Positions 47,986-60,490 of a stretch of 64,000 nt of DNA are shown here, one piece after another. This DNA is from Neelides folsomi. Taxonomy: Eukaryota > Arthropoda > Collembola > Neelipleona > Neelidae. Each line of letters opens with the position of its first letter. The stretch's first letter is position 1. The notes under the pieces are model-generated. The model was given only the letters and a program-made list of their open reading frames with translations. It ran no database searches and had not been told where the DNA came from. The position numbers were made by a program, and so were the translations under genes. The stretch covers positions 124,001-188,000 of the forward strand of contig JAQGBZ010000103.1 in assembly GCA_034687125.1 (NCBI GenBank), written 5' to 3'.

Positions 47986-49270
47986 TTACAATTTAACCTC
48001 TAATTCCTCTTATTTATATTGGCTATTACGAATATGTAAATTAAATATTAAATTATCAATATCAAGTGAAGTAAGTTAAGAAGAAGAAGATCAGGATTTT
48101 ATAAAATTCAAAATTCTAATGAGCTGAGTAAGCCGAGTTCTCACAGAATATTTAAATTTTATTGAGTCGACAGAATATGAGTTTTAATAAGCATTTAACT
48201 CAAGACAATCATCAACAACTCTACAATTATATGAAATAAGATTGATAAATTAAGAGTTATTAAAAATTAACTCACCGGCTAATCGAGGGTCGAAATGACA
48301 ATGAGAGAGACGGCGTGACACGAAATATCCAGACGAGTCTAATGTGCAGAATCAGAATTAATTTACAAAGAAATGACAAGGAAGTTGTTAATGGAGGTCA
48401 AATAGACCTTTGCCTTACCTTTTCAAGTGTCCTTTGACCTTTGGTATGGGTCAGAGAAGGGAAGCGGGTGAAGTCGGCGAAGCGATCGGGAGGAGTGATC
48501 GAACAATGGACAACAAGGCGGGATGGAGCTCACGTCCTTACTTCCTTTTCCTCTTTCTATACATTTATCTCTTTTCATTGTCTCATTTAGTACTAAAAGA
48601 TCATTGGTTCTTTCTTTTGATTTTCTTGGTTTATTTTCTTCTGATTCTTCCATGCATGAGAATAAGAACATGAACAATTTTCGCATAATTTTAATTAATC
48701 ATTTGTATATTTGCGTGTTAATTAATCGAGATATGTAATTATAAAAGTATCAATAATATATCATTGAAATAACTTACCAATATTATAGAAAATAAATGTA
48801 TTTATATTTTGTAATGAATTGAATACTCAATATACAGATATTTATTATAGAGAATTTAATCAAAATTCAACAAAATAATGTGGAAATGCATTAGAGTGAA
48901 AGGGTATACTACATTCCAACCTTTTTGCTCTTACTTTTAGGATACTTTTACATTATATTTCATATGGTATGTAAAAATGCAACGGAACGGCACCTTCATA
49001 TTTACCGTTTTGACCCTTAAAATACCTAGAGGCCCTTAACCTTATCCGAATTCCTTCCTATAACTGCCATTCATTTCCAGCCATTTAAAAACAATAATAA
49101 TAATTATAATAATAATTTATTAAGATGTTTAAAATGTAGTTTTTAAGTTGTATTTTTAGGAATTTTAAAACCATGCTGGAAATTTATGAAAAGAGTAAAA
49201 TATTAATTTTAGAATAGGAAACAATATTTGAACCGTTAGCTTTAAAAATGACATTGAAAGGGGAAATTCC
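47986..49270. other. Divergent intergenic region
   Basis: Promoter space for NASP (-) and the Cys-rich secreted gene (+). Short open stretches at 48410-48738 show no splice partner or coding composition. Confidence 0.4.
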
Positions 49271-49277
49271 TATAAAG
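49271..49277 (+). promoter_or_regulatory. TATA box of the CS-alpha-beta-like gene
   Basis: TATAAAG, about 107 bp before the ATG at 49378. The earlier ATG at 49247 lies upstream of it and is therefore not the start. Confidence 0.45.
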
Positions 49278-49377
49278 GTAAAATTTGTGACGCCTTTGAT
49301 CCTTAAATATCCAAAGTCCCTTCACCTTTCCGACCTCCCTTTGCTCACCTTCATTCCTTGCTTGGAACGGGAGAACG

Positions 49378-50137
49378 ATGGATCTTATTTACAAATTCCT
49401 TCTTATTTTCACTGTAAGGGTCCATTCATTTCTCAATTACTTACTAAATATTAATTTTAATTTAATTTAATTCAATAAAAAATTCTTATTGAGATAACTT
49501 ATTCTGAACAGATCATTGGAAGCACAGTGAATGGAAATCCTCTCGACGCTCGAAATCTTCAGACTCACTCAGTTCCTATCAAAAATCCAGTAAAAGTAAA
49601 AGCAATTGATGGGAAGGAAGTTGAAATGAACATCAATCCAGATTTAAAATTCTTCTTCTTGGACATCTTCAATAATCCTTTTTGCAGCGACGCGTGTAAG
49701 TACAGATCTCCCGGCGGGGCTCGATTGGAATGGAACAACAAATCTCCCGTAGATGCAATAGACGACATGGACTGCTGGTGCAGAAACTTAGTCCCAGTAT
49801 GAGTTTTAATTTTTTAGATTAGAGTTTACTATTTAAGTTTAACTAAATGTAAGTTTAATTATTTGATAAAATTTTGATAAAATAAAATTGTAATTAGGTT
49901 TTACAAGATCCTGGAAAAAAATTTTGTGGCACAACGATGAAGAATGGATGGCATCATAAAGGCGACACAATGTGTTCTGCATTTTGCAGAGGAAAACTTC
50001 AAGATTTTCCATATGATAAATTAGGGTATTATGAGGCGTACTATACGGGAGATTGTATTGGCGGCTCGTGCTACTGCATTGGCAAACCATGGGATTATCC
50101 TTTCGGATACACTGCTGCTGATGGAAATCATTTGTAA
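49378..50137 (+). CDS. Secreted Cys-rich protein with defensin-like (CS-alpha-beta) spacing, 186 residues
   Basis: Exons 49378-49413, 49512-49796 and 49898-50137, all phase 0. The short first exon plus the next codons form a signal peptide (MDLIYKFLLIFTIIGSTVNG). The C-terminal half has six Cys in the order C...CxxxC...C...CxC: FCGTT, MCSAFC, then GDCIGGSCYC, the pattern of the CS-alpha-beta fold of insect and scorpion defensin-like peptides. The first half repeats part of it, FCSDAC and then DCWC, but lacks the first and fourth Cys, as if a second degenerate copy. The mature chain ends IGKPWDYPFGYTAADGNHL. Role unknown; antimicrobial or other secreted peptides use this fold. The fold assignment rests on spacing alone. 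Confidence 0.7.
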
Positions 50138-50303
50138 TTTCATTCAATTCATCATTGAAATCTTTTTTTAATTTATTGTTACATTTTTTAATAAACCAAA
50201 ACAGTTTTCTAATTTTGTGTTTTATGATGCATGGAATTACATATAATAGTTAATTTAGGTAATCATATTTAATTAATTTTATCTTTACATTAATCGATGA
50301 TAT

Positions 50304-50885
50304 TCATAAATCTGTACTAAAAGAAGGAACACGTTTGAGTCCACCGTTTAATTGGAAAATTGCATTGAAAATTTCAACAGTTTTCAATAAAAGATGGTTA
50401 ACCCGCCCAGGGTTCACATGACCTCTGAACAATCCAACAGTTCTCAATTGCTCTTCAGTTTCTTCTGAAAGTATTTGATTCCCGTTTGCTAATTGATTCG
50501 CCCCTATCAAAAATTCGCTTGTTTTCTTTTCTCCCTCGGGTGGCTCTTGTTGTTCTTTGTCTTGCAGACGTAAATGAATTTTGCATTCCAAATTCTCCTC
50601 AAGTTCTCGCATAAATTTCCTCAGTTTGTGAACTTTCTTTGAGAAGACCACGTGGTAGTCGATGAACAGAATGATCTCTGACCCGCTCAACCTTGGTGTG
50701 AATTGTTTTAAAACGCAGATTCCCGCCAAGACGTCCATTTCTGCACCGTTCCCACTGTGAGAAGAGCGGGAGGAAGTGAAAGTGTTATAAGAGCCAAATG
50801 AAGAGTTTGCTTCTTTTGTAAAGAAAATTCCTCCAAAGGTGCCATTGGGACTTCCAGCCGCTGCGATGATAATTTCTTTCTTCAT
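50304..50885 (-). CDS. Single-exon protein with degenerate RNase-H-like fold (tentative)
   Basis: One uninterrupted frame of 193 codons. MKKEIIIAAAGSPNGTFGGI matches the first strand-turn of RNase H but the first catalytic Asp is Ala. GAEMDVLAGICVLKQF fits the helix bearing the catalytic Glu, IILFIDYHVVFS fits the strand with the second Asp, and LIGANQLANGNQ fits the last helix, where Asp is replaced by Asn. The middle is a charged insert (QDKEQQEPPEGEKK). If correct, this is an inactive RNase-H-fold protein, perhaps taken from a retroelement or from RNase H1. It lacks introns. The gene is likely real by length; the fold call is an inference. Confidence 0.55.
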   Translation of the reverse strand: MKKEIIIAAAGSPNGTFGGIFFTKEANSSFGSYNTFTSSRSSHSGNGAEMDVLAGICVLKQFTPRLSGSEIILFIDYHVVFSKKVHKLRKFMRELEENLECKIHLRLQDKEQQEPPEGEKKTSEFLIGANQLANGNQILSEETEEQLRTVGLFRGHVNPGRVNHLLLKTVEIFNAIFQLNGGLKRVPSFSTDL

Positions 50886-53546
50886 TATTTAAACTTTTTA
50901 TTGTTTTTATTAATTTATAAAATCTTGCTTGATTGAGCTTATGGGACCACTAGGAGTCGATAACGAAATTAAAACTCCAAATGTTTTACTGAACCATTGG
51001 CTCAGTCAGCGAATCATTTTATAGAACCTTTTTATCACTCTCCCACTGGACTAATGTTTTCTTAATGATTAGGGATGAAACATGAATCAAATCATAGTGC
51101 GTAATAGTAGAACGAAAAATAGAGTAAATATAGGAAATGGATCCTTATCTATTCTAAATACTAAATATTTTTATCCATTTCCGCAGTTTATTTTTAAGCT
51201 TACAATCAATCCAGCTGTTTATGTACTTAATATCTGTTATAATAAAAATAGAATTTAAATATTACCATATGTATTCAAAAATCTTAATATACTGATATAG
51301 GATTATCCGGAAAATGAATTAATCTTGTTTCACTGTAAATTGTACGCAAAAGTAACTATTAATACTCTGATCTTTATATTCTTATGTGTATGTAGAGTAA
51401 TATATTAAATACACGTATGGTAGTACTAATTACATTATTTTAGTAAATTATACTATTTTATGTTAATTTATTTTATAGTTAAGCATACTATAATAGGAGA
51501 TATCGATTAAAATTGATAATTTTATTTTTACCATATTAATAATCTCACTAACCCACAATTCCCACCTGTTTCGTTTTCCAATTTGTAAATGTAAGAGTGT
51601 TGATAATTATTGACTAAACTCCTACATACAACTTACTTCCAATGAATGGGGCCAATGACCAATCATATATTGATACTGACCTCTGATTTCCCACTAATTG
51701 CAAACCATATTTTATAGGGATCAATAAAATATCGTATCATGAAAATGATCTCGTTATTATCCATTTTATTCAACACCTCAACCTGAATAAAGAATTTATG
51801 ATCAAGATTTACCAGAATGAATAAAGTTGTCTACATGTTAATTAAAAAAATGTTTAATTTATGCTAATTAAAACCCTGTGTTAGGAAAATGAAATGCATG
51901 TTAAAATGTTTAAAACTTCATTTACTAATCTACATGTAGGTAATGCTAATGATTCCTCAAGTTATTCGTCTAATTCTTCATATTTTATTTTTTTCATAAA
52001 TATATCAATAAATACATAATTTTATTAAAATTCATTTTCGGAATTTTAAGGAACAATAAAAACACTCTAAAACAAAATAACAAGGAATTACAATGGAAAT
52101 GATTTCGGAATTACAAGGTTTCAAATGAACAAAATAATTTGAGTAAAGCCATCTCCATTTCTCCGCACTTTAAATACATATTACAAATACATGATTTCCA
52201 CTCACGTACATATTGTATATAAAGTACATAAATATGTAAATTTATAAATATTTGTTTAATATTCTAACCATATAAAATGAATATAAAAAATAAACTTTTT
52301 TTATTTATAAAAAATAACATATTCATTATAAATAATTATTGACTCGTTCTTTTCAGATTGCATTGTTTAAAGAGGCGTGTCGAGTAGAACATATTGTTAA
52401 CAGTAAAATAAAATGCCCATCTGATCTGAAGAGAAATCTATCAAATGTTTATTGGAATCCTCATCTTCTCATCGGAATCTTTGAACGGATCAAATAATGA
52501 GCAAATGTAAATATGTTAAATGAACTAATATTATAACAAAGATGTTTGTAGGTTGCATTGGGTTGGACAAAGCCGATGGAACCAGAACGGGAAATGTTGA
52601 TGAAGTGGAGTGCTCATCATCACGTCCACCTTTGATTCAACATGATTGAATTGAAACCGTATAAACTCCTTTTTCTTGTTTTCTCCTCCTCGAGGTCTCA
52701 GCGGCTCCACGTACTCGCTTTTACATTCTCTCCATCGGAAATTCAATATTGAGTTGTCGGCATCAGTTGACCGATTTTGACGTTCCTCACTCAATAAACC
52801 TCATCTCATCTCAACTGGGAGGAAAATGAGAGAAAATCAAACAGTGGGATTGAAGTCATTTAACTATTTACATTGACATTATATGAAGTCTAAACTCTGT
52901 AAGTACTCCTTGTTGTAACATACCGATAATCCCACATGATTTGTTTCACAAATTACCATACGAAATTACAAATGGGCTTTCAAATAAATCCCCAGAACTT
53001 CAATCAAGTTTTTCCGTTTTCTCAACTTCTTTTCTTCAGCGTGTGGTGTGAGGAAGATCCATTAAAGAGTTTTTTGAGCAAAATCTCCGTTGCATTATAG
53101 TTTATAGTTAATTAATACAGTGGCATACACGATGTTTTTTTGGATCTACTAACCGTGTATTGTAAATTGTAATTACATACATTTTTGTATGGCTTTCAGA
53201 CATTCTGAATTTCATTAAATAAGCCAATTTAATTTTTTTCCATTTTTTCATCTTCTTAATGTTCTACAAGTATTTCAGATACGATGTGTAACATGTAATT
53301 ATTAAGTAATGTTCCTTTTTGACTTCCACTCTGCATCTTTAACACAGACTAATGATCTTTAACACTTAACCATAACTTCAAGGAATATTTACACTTTTGG
53401 ATAAAACTTACATTTAAATAAATTAATTAATGCTTACAATAAGAGACAATAATGGAAGCACAAACAAATAATTTAACTAAAGTTTAAAGTTTTCGTATTA
53501 AAAAAACGTTGTGTATGTGGCTCTTTATCTTTAAAATTAAATTTTC
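50886..53546. other. Gene-free stretch
   Basis: About 2.7 kb, AT-rich. An 87-codon open stretch at 52531-52794 (-) has no splice context or recognisable composition. No repeats with clear ends seen. Confidence 0.4.
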
Positions 53547-56136
53547 TTATAGGATCCATTCAAGAGCTTTGATCTTATTTTGCAACAAAATAGACAAAAT
53601 CTTTTTTAACTCAATCTTATTCTGCAAATATGCCAATTTCTTTCGTGCCTTCAATTTAAAAATTTCATACTGCAACTTGTCTTTTTCATACTGGAAGAAT
53701 CCCGGCGTTCCTCTTGCTGGCACTCCATGTGCTCCGTGACCTCCATGCCCTCCGTGACCTCCATAATGCCCGGATGTAGGGATGTGTGCATGAGTGTGTG
53801 GGGGATGCGGCGGTGGATGGGGAATTCTCCCATGCGGTGGTCCGGGCGGTCCATGATGGTGTGGAGGCCCTTTATGACGATATTTGTCAACATATTGCTG
53901 ATGGTGGATGTTTAAGGAATAGCCGCCCGGGCCGACGCCCGGCGGAAGGCCGAAATTATTCAATGAGGGCACATAGGGAACTTTACCTTGATTGTTATAG
54001 GAGTTGAGGTTGTGGGTGAGGGCGTTATGGGCTTCGTAGTTGTAATAAGGGAGCTTGGGTGCGGGGCCCGGGCCCCAACCACCTGAATACTTGTGGTACG
54101 TTGGACGCTTGTGGTGTTTCTTCCACGCTTTTTTCGCCTTTTTGTTCTTCTTCTTCTCGCTCTTTTTGAACCAGTGGGAATGTTTGAATGATGGGTCGTC
54201 GGCCACGCCCCCAACTTCGCCTTTCGTCTCTGACCCCAGGGAGGTCTTCGAGGGGGAACTTCCTGTTGGGGTCAAGGCGGCCGAGACGGCGGAGACGGCT
54301 GACCCGGCTTTGGCTTTAGCACCTGGACCTTTAGCACCCGGTTGGGACTTTGATTGAAGAAGCTCCGCATAGGCCTTCATCAATTCATCATACTGGTGGC
54401 TGTGGAATCAAAGGAGGTTTTAGTTTATGGAATAACTGTACTAAATTATGCCCAAATCCCGAGAAAATTTAAATTTCGTTATAACGGCTTCATAATGGAG
54501 TGTGTAATTTTTTGAATGTTGGAATTTGGTGGATTTTTTTAATTGTAAAAGCATTTTTTATATGGATGTTTTTTAATATTTGGATTTGACGATTGTAAAT
54601 TCCGTTCAATAAAAATTGATAAATCAATTATAACGAAATTGCAAAGATAAATGAATCATAGTTATCTGACAATTTTGTGCGCATCTTATCAACGTTAGTG
54701 ATGTGATGATTAACTTAAATGTATTAAGTATTATAGATAATTAAGATTGTAATAAAGTAATATAATAACTTTTGTTGTTGGGCTGCTGCATCTTGCTGTG
54801 CCTGTTGCTCTTCTTGTTTGATCTTGGCTCCAAGTTCCAAAGAGATTTTTGGAATTGACCTGAATGGATAAGAAGCCCAACTCATGAGCCCTTGACCTGC
54901 AGACGCCACAGAATGCAAAATCCCCGATTGTGGTTTTTCTGTTGGAGTTGGTCCATAATAATTTTGTTGATAGTCTGAGAAATATATGGGCTGATTGGGA
55001 TGCTGCGGCTGATTAGCAGAATGTTGGGATGGTGGCGGACCATCATGCGGCGGTCGCTGCGGTGGTGGTGGACGTCTTTCAGGTCCATCGTGATTTTCAT
55101 TTGAATCTTGTCCCGAATGACCTGGTGGTGGTCCTTCATTTGGCCCATCACCATAACCCATAGATTCCGCTATACCTTCATATTGAATGAATCTTTCCCG
55201 GGATTCGGATTCCCCATCAGCAGGTCCGGACTCCTCATCGTCTTCTTCACCCGACTCGTTGGAATCGTCATCATCGTCGTCTTTGGACGGCCTTTTCTTG
55301 ATTTTGTAACCACCGGTTTTTTTCTTCTTCTTTATTGGCTGATGATTCAGAGGGCCGGTTGGATTTGGCAATCCTACTGGCTTCCCATCTTCCATTGAAA
55401 TGTCAAAAACCGGATAATCGTCAATCTCTGACGGCCTTTTCTTTACGGGTTTTTTCGCCACTGGCTTCGGGGTTTTGGTCGAAGGAGATGGAGAAAGGGA
55501 GATTAGGTCCAATGTGTGGACATTGACTGTTGGTTCAATTGGGAGAGATTCATTTGGGAGGGTGTTGAATTGGGCCAAAATCGGCTCTTTTTCTGCTGTA
55601 ACATTTGTGGGTTGTTCTTCTTTTTTAACAATTTCAATGGGGACACTGACCGGGCGATCGTCTTCTTGTGTATCATTAGGAAAATTGACCAATTCCTCAT
55701 CAGAAGCATTGTCCGGCTCACTAATTGACACCGAATCAGGTTTTATTGAAAGGGTAAATCTCTTTTCCACCGATTCGTCTGAATGAACACGGTCGACGTC
55801 AATTTCTAAAGATTCGGCCGACCTGGCTTCAGCCTATGAAAATTAACGTTTTAATAATAAAAATAGTAAAATTATCTTAATTTTAAAACTGGTCGAAGAT
55901 ACAAAATTGCTACTAACTATTACTACTAATTATTTTTAATTAAATAAATAAATAATAATTACGTGTGGCGATCCCATCCTTCTAATTTGATTTAGCGGTG
56001 GCGGTGGAAGGAACGGCGGACGCATAAAAGTGAAAAGTGGCCCGAACCCTTTGAGCATTTGTGTTTGGGAAACGGCGAGTCCAACAAAAGACAACACCAA
56101 AAAGGGGCTCAGAACAAGGAGGAAAAACCTGGCCAT
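53547..56136 (-). CDS. Large disordered secreted protein, acidic then His/Gly/Pro-rich, 696 residues
   Basis: Three exons (56136-55963, 55833-54770, 54399-53547) join in phase. Signal peptide MARFFLLVLSPFLVLSFVGL. The middle exon is acidic and Ser/Pro-rich with KKRPSEIDD and KKRPSKDDDDDDSNE blocks that look like a repeated unit, then a Gly/Pro/His region (GPPPGHSGQD, RRPPPPQRPPHDGPP, QHPNQP). The last exon has a basic KKNKKAKKAWKKHHKRP stretch, a HHHGPPGPPHG and PHPPPHPPHTHAH region, a GGHGGHGGHGAHG run and finally a helical Lys/Leu tail (KARKKLAYLQNKIELKK). It has almost no Cys. This composition is seen in extracellular matrix, cuticle, adhesive or metal-binding proteins; no domain is recognised. 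Confidence 0.75.
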
Positions 56137-58282
56137 GATTTTAGTTTAAAAAATCAAGACTTTTCCACTAAAATAATTATAGCGGATGTTGGGAGAGATC
56201 AGACGAGGTCCTCCATCGAAGACGTTCAGGAGGGTTGTGAGAAACGAGTTTGAGGTCTGGTTTTCTCTCCTCGTTTCCTACCTGGGTGGAATCCGCTTGT
56301 GGCCTTTAGCCATCGTCTACAAACTTGGGGTGACCCATTGACTTAGTTAATCCAACACAACCACAACGCATACATTTGAACTGTCTTTGCCTCGTCAGTT
56401 CAACCCTCAGTCAGGAACTTCCTCAATTCGCCTCTCCCCAACCCAACACGTTCACTTTTGACTTTTATTTTTTATCCTACTTTGGCCGAACCTTCTTCCG
56501 GAGATAAATCACCGTTTTTCTCAGATTCCATTGTTAATTCTTTAATGCTGAAATATTTAACTTTGCTTTCACGTTAAGTAGCTGGGAATCACAATGGATT
56601 GCCTTAATACATAAAATGCTACTTTAAAGCATTATTTACCATTTTTTATTTTTTAATATTAGGAATATACAGGGGCACATTATAATAATAACAATGGGCT
56701 AATTATTGAATTAAAACCCACTTTACAAAAATACGTAATTTATAGTTTTAGTTCAAGAAGTTTATAGTTACATCAGTATTCAGTATACATAAATAATACA
56801 TGATAAATATGGGTGTTTTATATGTATTAGATGCACATATTTGTATTCAATTTCTTTGTAAAAATGTTAAACTTGAACTTAAGTGCAATTTATAATTCAA
56901 AGTTATTCATAAGCTGTACATGAACTTAATAAAAATAAAAAATTTGCAAGGAAAGCTGCAAACAAATTATTTGTATCATTTAGTGTATGCACATATTATT
57001 TTCCATAATAATTAATAATTATTTTTAAATCAAAATACTTGTTTAAAGTTGTTTGACATGCACTTTAGCTTTGATTGATGGGCTGGGCAAATTTGCATTC
57101 TTAAACATTGCTTCAGACTCGAGACAATTGAACCTGTATTTATTCAAATTCCTTCTTTGGCATGTTCAATAGTTATTAATGAACCTTATAAAAAATCATT
57201 TGTAAGGAAAAGGACGAAAAAGGAAGGGAAATGGGATATGAGAATTAAATGAGAATTACATTTTTAAGGAATGTGTTCCACTGGGAGGAAAAGTAGGTTG
57301 GCAAAAATTCGGTATTAATTTAATAGATATAAGGGTTGGGAGATCCAAGGTTAAAGCATTTGGTAAAGAATTGGCCAAAAGCATTAACCCATTAGGAATA
57401 ACATTCGTTAAAGAAATTGGATACATAGAGCTAGTTCGTTAGGCATATCTTACCTGTGTATATTAAATAGAGGTAAAAGTCAAGGGACGTGATTCATAAA
57501 TTCATGTTTTTCACTTTCCTTCTTTCCTTTACTTTGTTTAATAACTGGCACGTTCGCCCACTGTAAGAGATGTTGGGAATGCATGGCGCGATCTTAAGTT
57601 GTCTTCTCCCTTTGGCATTAACTGCCTTCATTGACTAGATGGATGAAACTTCTTCAACAACACGGGGAGCACACCTGACTCATTACCTGTATAAAACATT
57701 ACCTATATTTCCTTCACCACATTACCTTTATTTATTAAAATTTTTAAAATTGGGTTTAGGGTTCCTGTTTAGCCAAGATTTTAATCTTTAAGAGCTTCAC
57801 GATTATTTGGAAAAAAATATAAAGTGCATTCTTGCAGTAATAAATAATAGATTTTTATAGATTATAAATGCAGATCATGATTTGTATTTATTTTTGCTAA
57901 TAAGTAATGTAATGAGTTTAAGTATTAACTTGTTTGAGTACTTGTAATAAGTATAGTAATGATAATGAGTATGATAATGAATATAATTTTAAAGAGGAAC
58001 TAACATTAAAACCTGTAATATATTTATAAAAATTATAATTTATAACTCCTTTAAATAATATTTATGTTCTTTATAATTATAATTAAAATAAAAATTATAA
58101 CGAAGCGCAATAAAGTATACAAATGCAATTTTACATTTTTTTAATTCCGAGCCATCGTTACAAATTGAGAGAATTTGGGTTTAAGTTGAAACTTTTTCCA
58201 TTTTGGAAATGGAAATAAATCTTTTTAATTGTTTACGTTTAACATTTGTATTATAGTTTGAAATTTATCAACCGGAGGCATC
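56137..58282. other. Divergent intergenic region
   Basis: About 2.1 kb with no coding exon. Holds promoters for the disordered secreted protein (-) and the Cys-cluster protein (+). AT-rich. Confidence 0.4.
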
Positions 58283-59406
58283 ATGAGCAAAAGCAATACA
58301 GATAATAGAGGTTACTAAACTCAAAAGATTTAATTTTCAAACATTTTTAATGAATTTTAATTATAAGCTTTCATATTTAACGTTAATTGGCATTTGGAGA
58401 CTGATGATTAGAAATTTTGAAAGATTTGGTGTATTTAGTCGAACCACGGAGGAAGTCGACCGGGAATCCAACGCCAATTCAGAATATGAATCAGAATAAT
58501 GTGGCTATGCGGAATTTGAATTCACTTCCTTCGGGCGGAGATTCACAACGGCAATCAAACCAACTCCAACATGATTTTCATGATGTGGAATATTCTTGCG
58601 ATAAGTGCAATTGTGGAAGGCTCATTTGCCCAACGTGCAAAGAACCTCTATGTGAGGTAAATCGTAATATTGTTTTAATACTCAAACAAATCAACTGTAA
58701 TTGAGCTTTTATTAAAATATTTTATTTTATTAAATTTATTAATTAATAAAATTAACAAGTGGATTTTTTAATTAGGCCACAATTGTCGCATGCGGTTGCA
58801 CACCTTGCCTCGGTTGCTATCATGAAATCCTGGAAAAGAAAGTCATTTTGAACAATGTGAAGAAAACAGATTCAAAGATTCTTGAGCGAGTTCAGGATTT
58901 GTCCGATGGAGCTTTGGAGCAAATGGCCAAATTCATTCATTTCTTTCTCTCCATTTTGGCCACAATTAAAATGTTGTATTTCAAAGGGCGATTCGTCATT
59001 TTCTTCGCTCTCGTCTCTTTTGCATTGGGAGTTGCCCTCTCCTACAAACACATCATTGATCACTTCTTTCTCTACATGGCACATGTAAGTTACAATATTT
59101 AAGGAAGTGAGTCAGTGAGTCAATATTGGTCAAAATAAGGAAAATGTTACAATTGTTGTAAAGTTTGTAAAGGTTCAATGTTAAAATATTGTATGATAAA
59201 TATTGTAAAATATTTAAATATTTTCTGAACCATTTTCAGTTATAACCTTCATTTAATCAGTTGGTTTTGTTTGCTTGGGGTTTTAGGCATTCCGTGAGTA
59301 CAAATACAATCCGGGCCAGACGAAAGAATCTGGGGGAAATAATGAAGATCTCGTTGCTTCTTTTTTCTCCTACTTTCTCAGTGACGCATCTCCAAATTGC
59401 TCATAA
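58283..59406 (+). CDS. Cys-cluster membrane-associated protein, 229 residues (unknown)
   Basis: Exons 58283-58310, 58424-58656, 58776-59084 and 59287-59406 join in phase. After a polar, Asn/Gln-rich N-terminus there is a compact Cys/His cluster split by an intron: CDKCNCGRLICPTCKEPLCE and then ACGCTPCLGCYHEIL. The paired CxxC and CxC spacing suggests two zinc sites. A helical segment follows, with hydrophobic stretches at about residues 130-145 (FIHFFLSILATIKM) and 150-172 (FVIFFALVSFALGVALSY), probably a hairpin or one or two membrane helices. The tail is polar (NPGQTKESGGNNE). Zinc finger plus membrane helices recalls lunapark- or RING-type ER proteins, but the spacing is not theirs. I do not assign a family. 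Confidence 0.68.
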
Positions 59407-59822
59407 AGATTGATAATGAAAACCGCAGCTCAGAGAATCAAATTTAATAAAGCATGACTATCTAAATATAAAAATTGTAATCTTTTGATTCGCCTACTTT
59501 TGGTTATTTACTTATTAAGGTTAGGTTCATTACAATTAATTTTTTTTTCATTTTAACATATTAAGCATTTAACACCAAATCATCTAATATTTGAATTTCA
59601 ACAATGACAATTAATTAAAAAAATTTTTTTGTGAGACTTTAACAAATATTACATAAATAGAATGATTACATTATATTTAACAAAAGTTTGAGATCTATTT
59701 CTCGATATTTATTTGTAAAGCATTAAAATGAAACGGGACTGAATGAATGATTTCTTTTGTACAAAAGTTCTTTCCAGGTGAGTCAATAAGATGTAGAATC
59801 GAACATCGGAATAGGAATTCTT
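59407..59822. other. Spacer before the Cys-rich peptide array
   Basis: 3' UTR of the preceding gene, then AT-rich DNA without coding signal. Confidence 0.4.
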
Positions 59823-59828
59823 TATAAA
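59823..59828 (+). promoter_or_regulatory. TATA box, Cys-rich peptide gene 1
   Basis: TATAAATG starting 78 bp before the ATG. The same motif at almost the same distance precedes genes 2 and 3 of the array. Confidence 0.6.
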
Positions 59829-59900
59829 TGTAAGGGAGTCTTAATTGATGGTTAATCTCACAATAAAATAAGTTTAATCTAACTATATTTAAAATTAAAA

Positions 59901-60490
59901 ATGAAGGTTGCAACTCTCATTGCTATCACCTTGTGCTTGTTCATTAATCAATCAAGCTCTCAAGTAATTATCGATTATTATATTGGTTATACATATTTAT
60001 GTATAATTAGCTAATATTATAAATGGTATAAAATCTAATTTATTGAAATTGTTTTGTTTTAATTAGTGCCTTATCACGTCAATATCATTAGGATGTAAAT
60101 TTGGAATCACCACGACTAATTGCCCAATAAGATGCAACTTCGCTACTGGAGGAAATTGCATAACTCCAAGTGCGGCCCCATGTCCAGCTTACTGCTTGAA
60201 TTGCCCAGTAATGAAAAATAAAAAGACTATAAAATATTAATTTATGTTCAAACACATTTTTAAATTATTATCTTACATTGTTTATAAATACTAATTAACG
60301 TTTTCTTATAAATAGGTACGATGTTATGATAGACAACAAAGTAAGAATATGATATTCTTTTAAGTTTTCATAAATAAACTAACAATGTAAATGGTACATG
60401 ATATTAAATTAATATATTGTATAATAATTTATTTTATAATTAGGCGGAACTTGCAGTGTCGACAAATTATGCCCAAAACCTTGCTGTTAA
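59901..60490 (+). CDS. Secreted 13-Cys peptide, array member 1 (91 residues)
   Basis: Exons 59901-59963, 60067-60207, 60316-60340 and 60444-60490. Exon 1 encodes the signal peptide (MKVATLIAITLCLFINQSSS) and the first Gln; exon 2 eight Cys; exon 3 is a 25-nt micro-exon (VRCYDRQQ); exon 4 ends KPCC. Mature Cys order is C-x8-C-x8-C-x3-C-x6-C-x7-C-x3-C-x2-C-x3-C-x8-C-x5-C-x3-CC, 13 Cys, so at least one is unpaired or bridges between chains. Small, secreted and tandemly duplicated: probably a defence or epithelial peptide, but the family is not one I know. The same exon plan recurs in the next two genes. Confidence 0.82.

Noticed and set aside
48410-48738. Overlapping 60-90 codon frames on both strands
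   Set aside because: Hydrophobic and Ser/Phe-rich by chance in pyrimidine-rich DNA; no splice signals in phase.
52531-52794. 87-codon open frame (-) starting MSEERQNRSTDA
   Set aside because: Isolated in a 2.7-kb gene-free stretch, no neighbouring exon, no recognisable domain; coding not excluded but unsupported.
59695-59913. 72-codon frame (-) overlapping the start of Cys-rich gene 1
   Set aside because: Overlaps the promoter and signal exon of a well-supported plus-strand gene.
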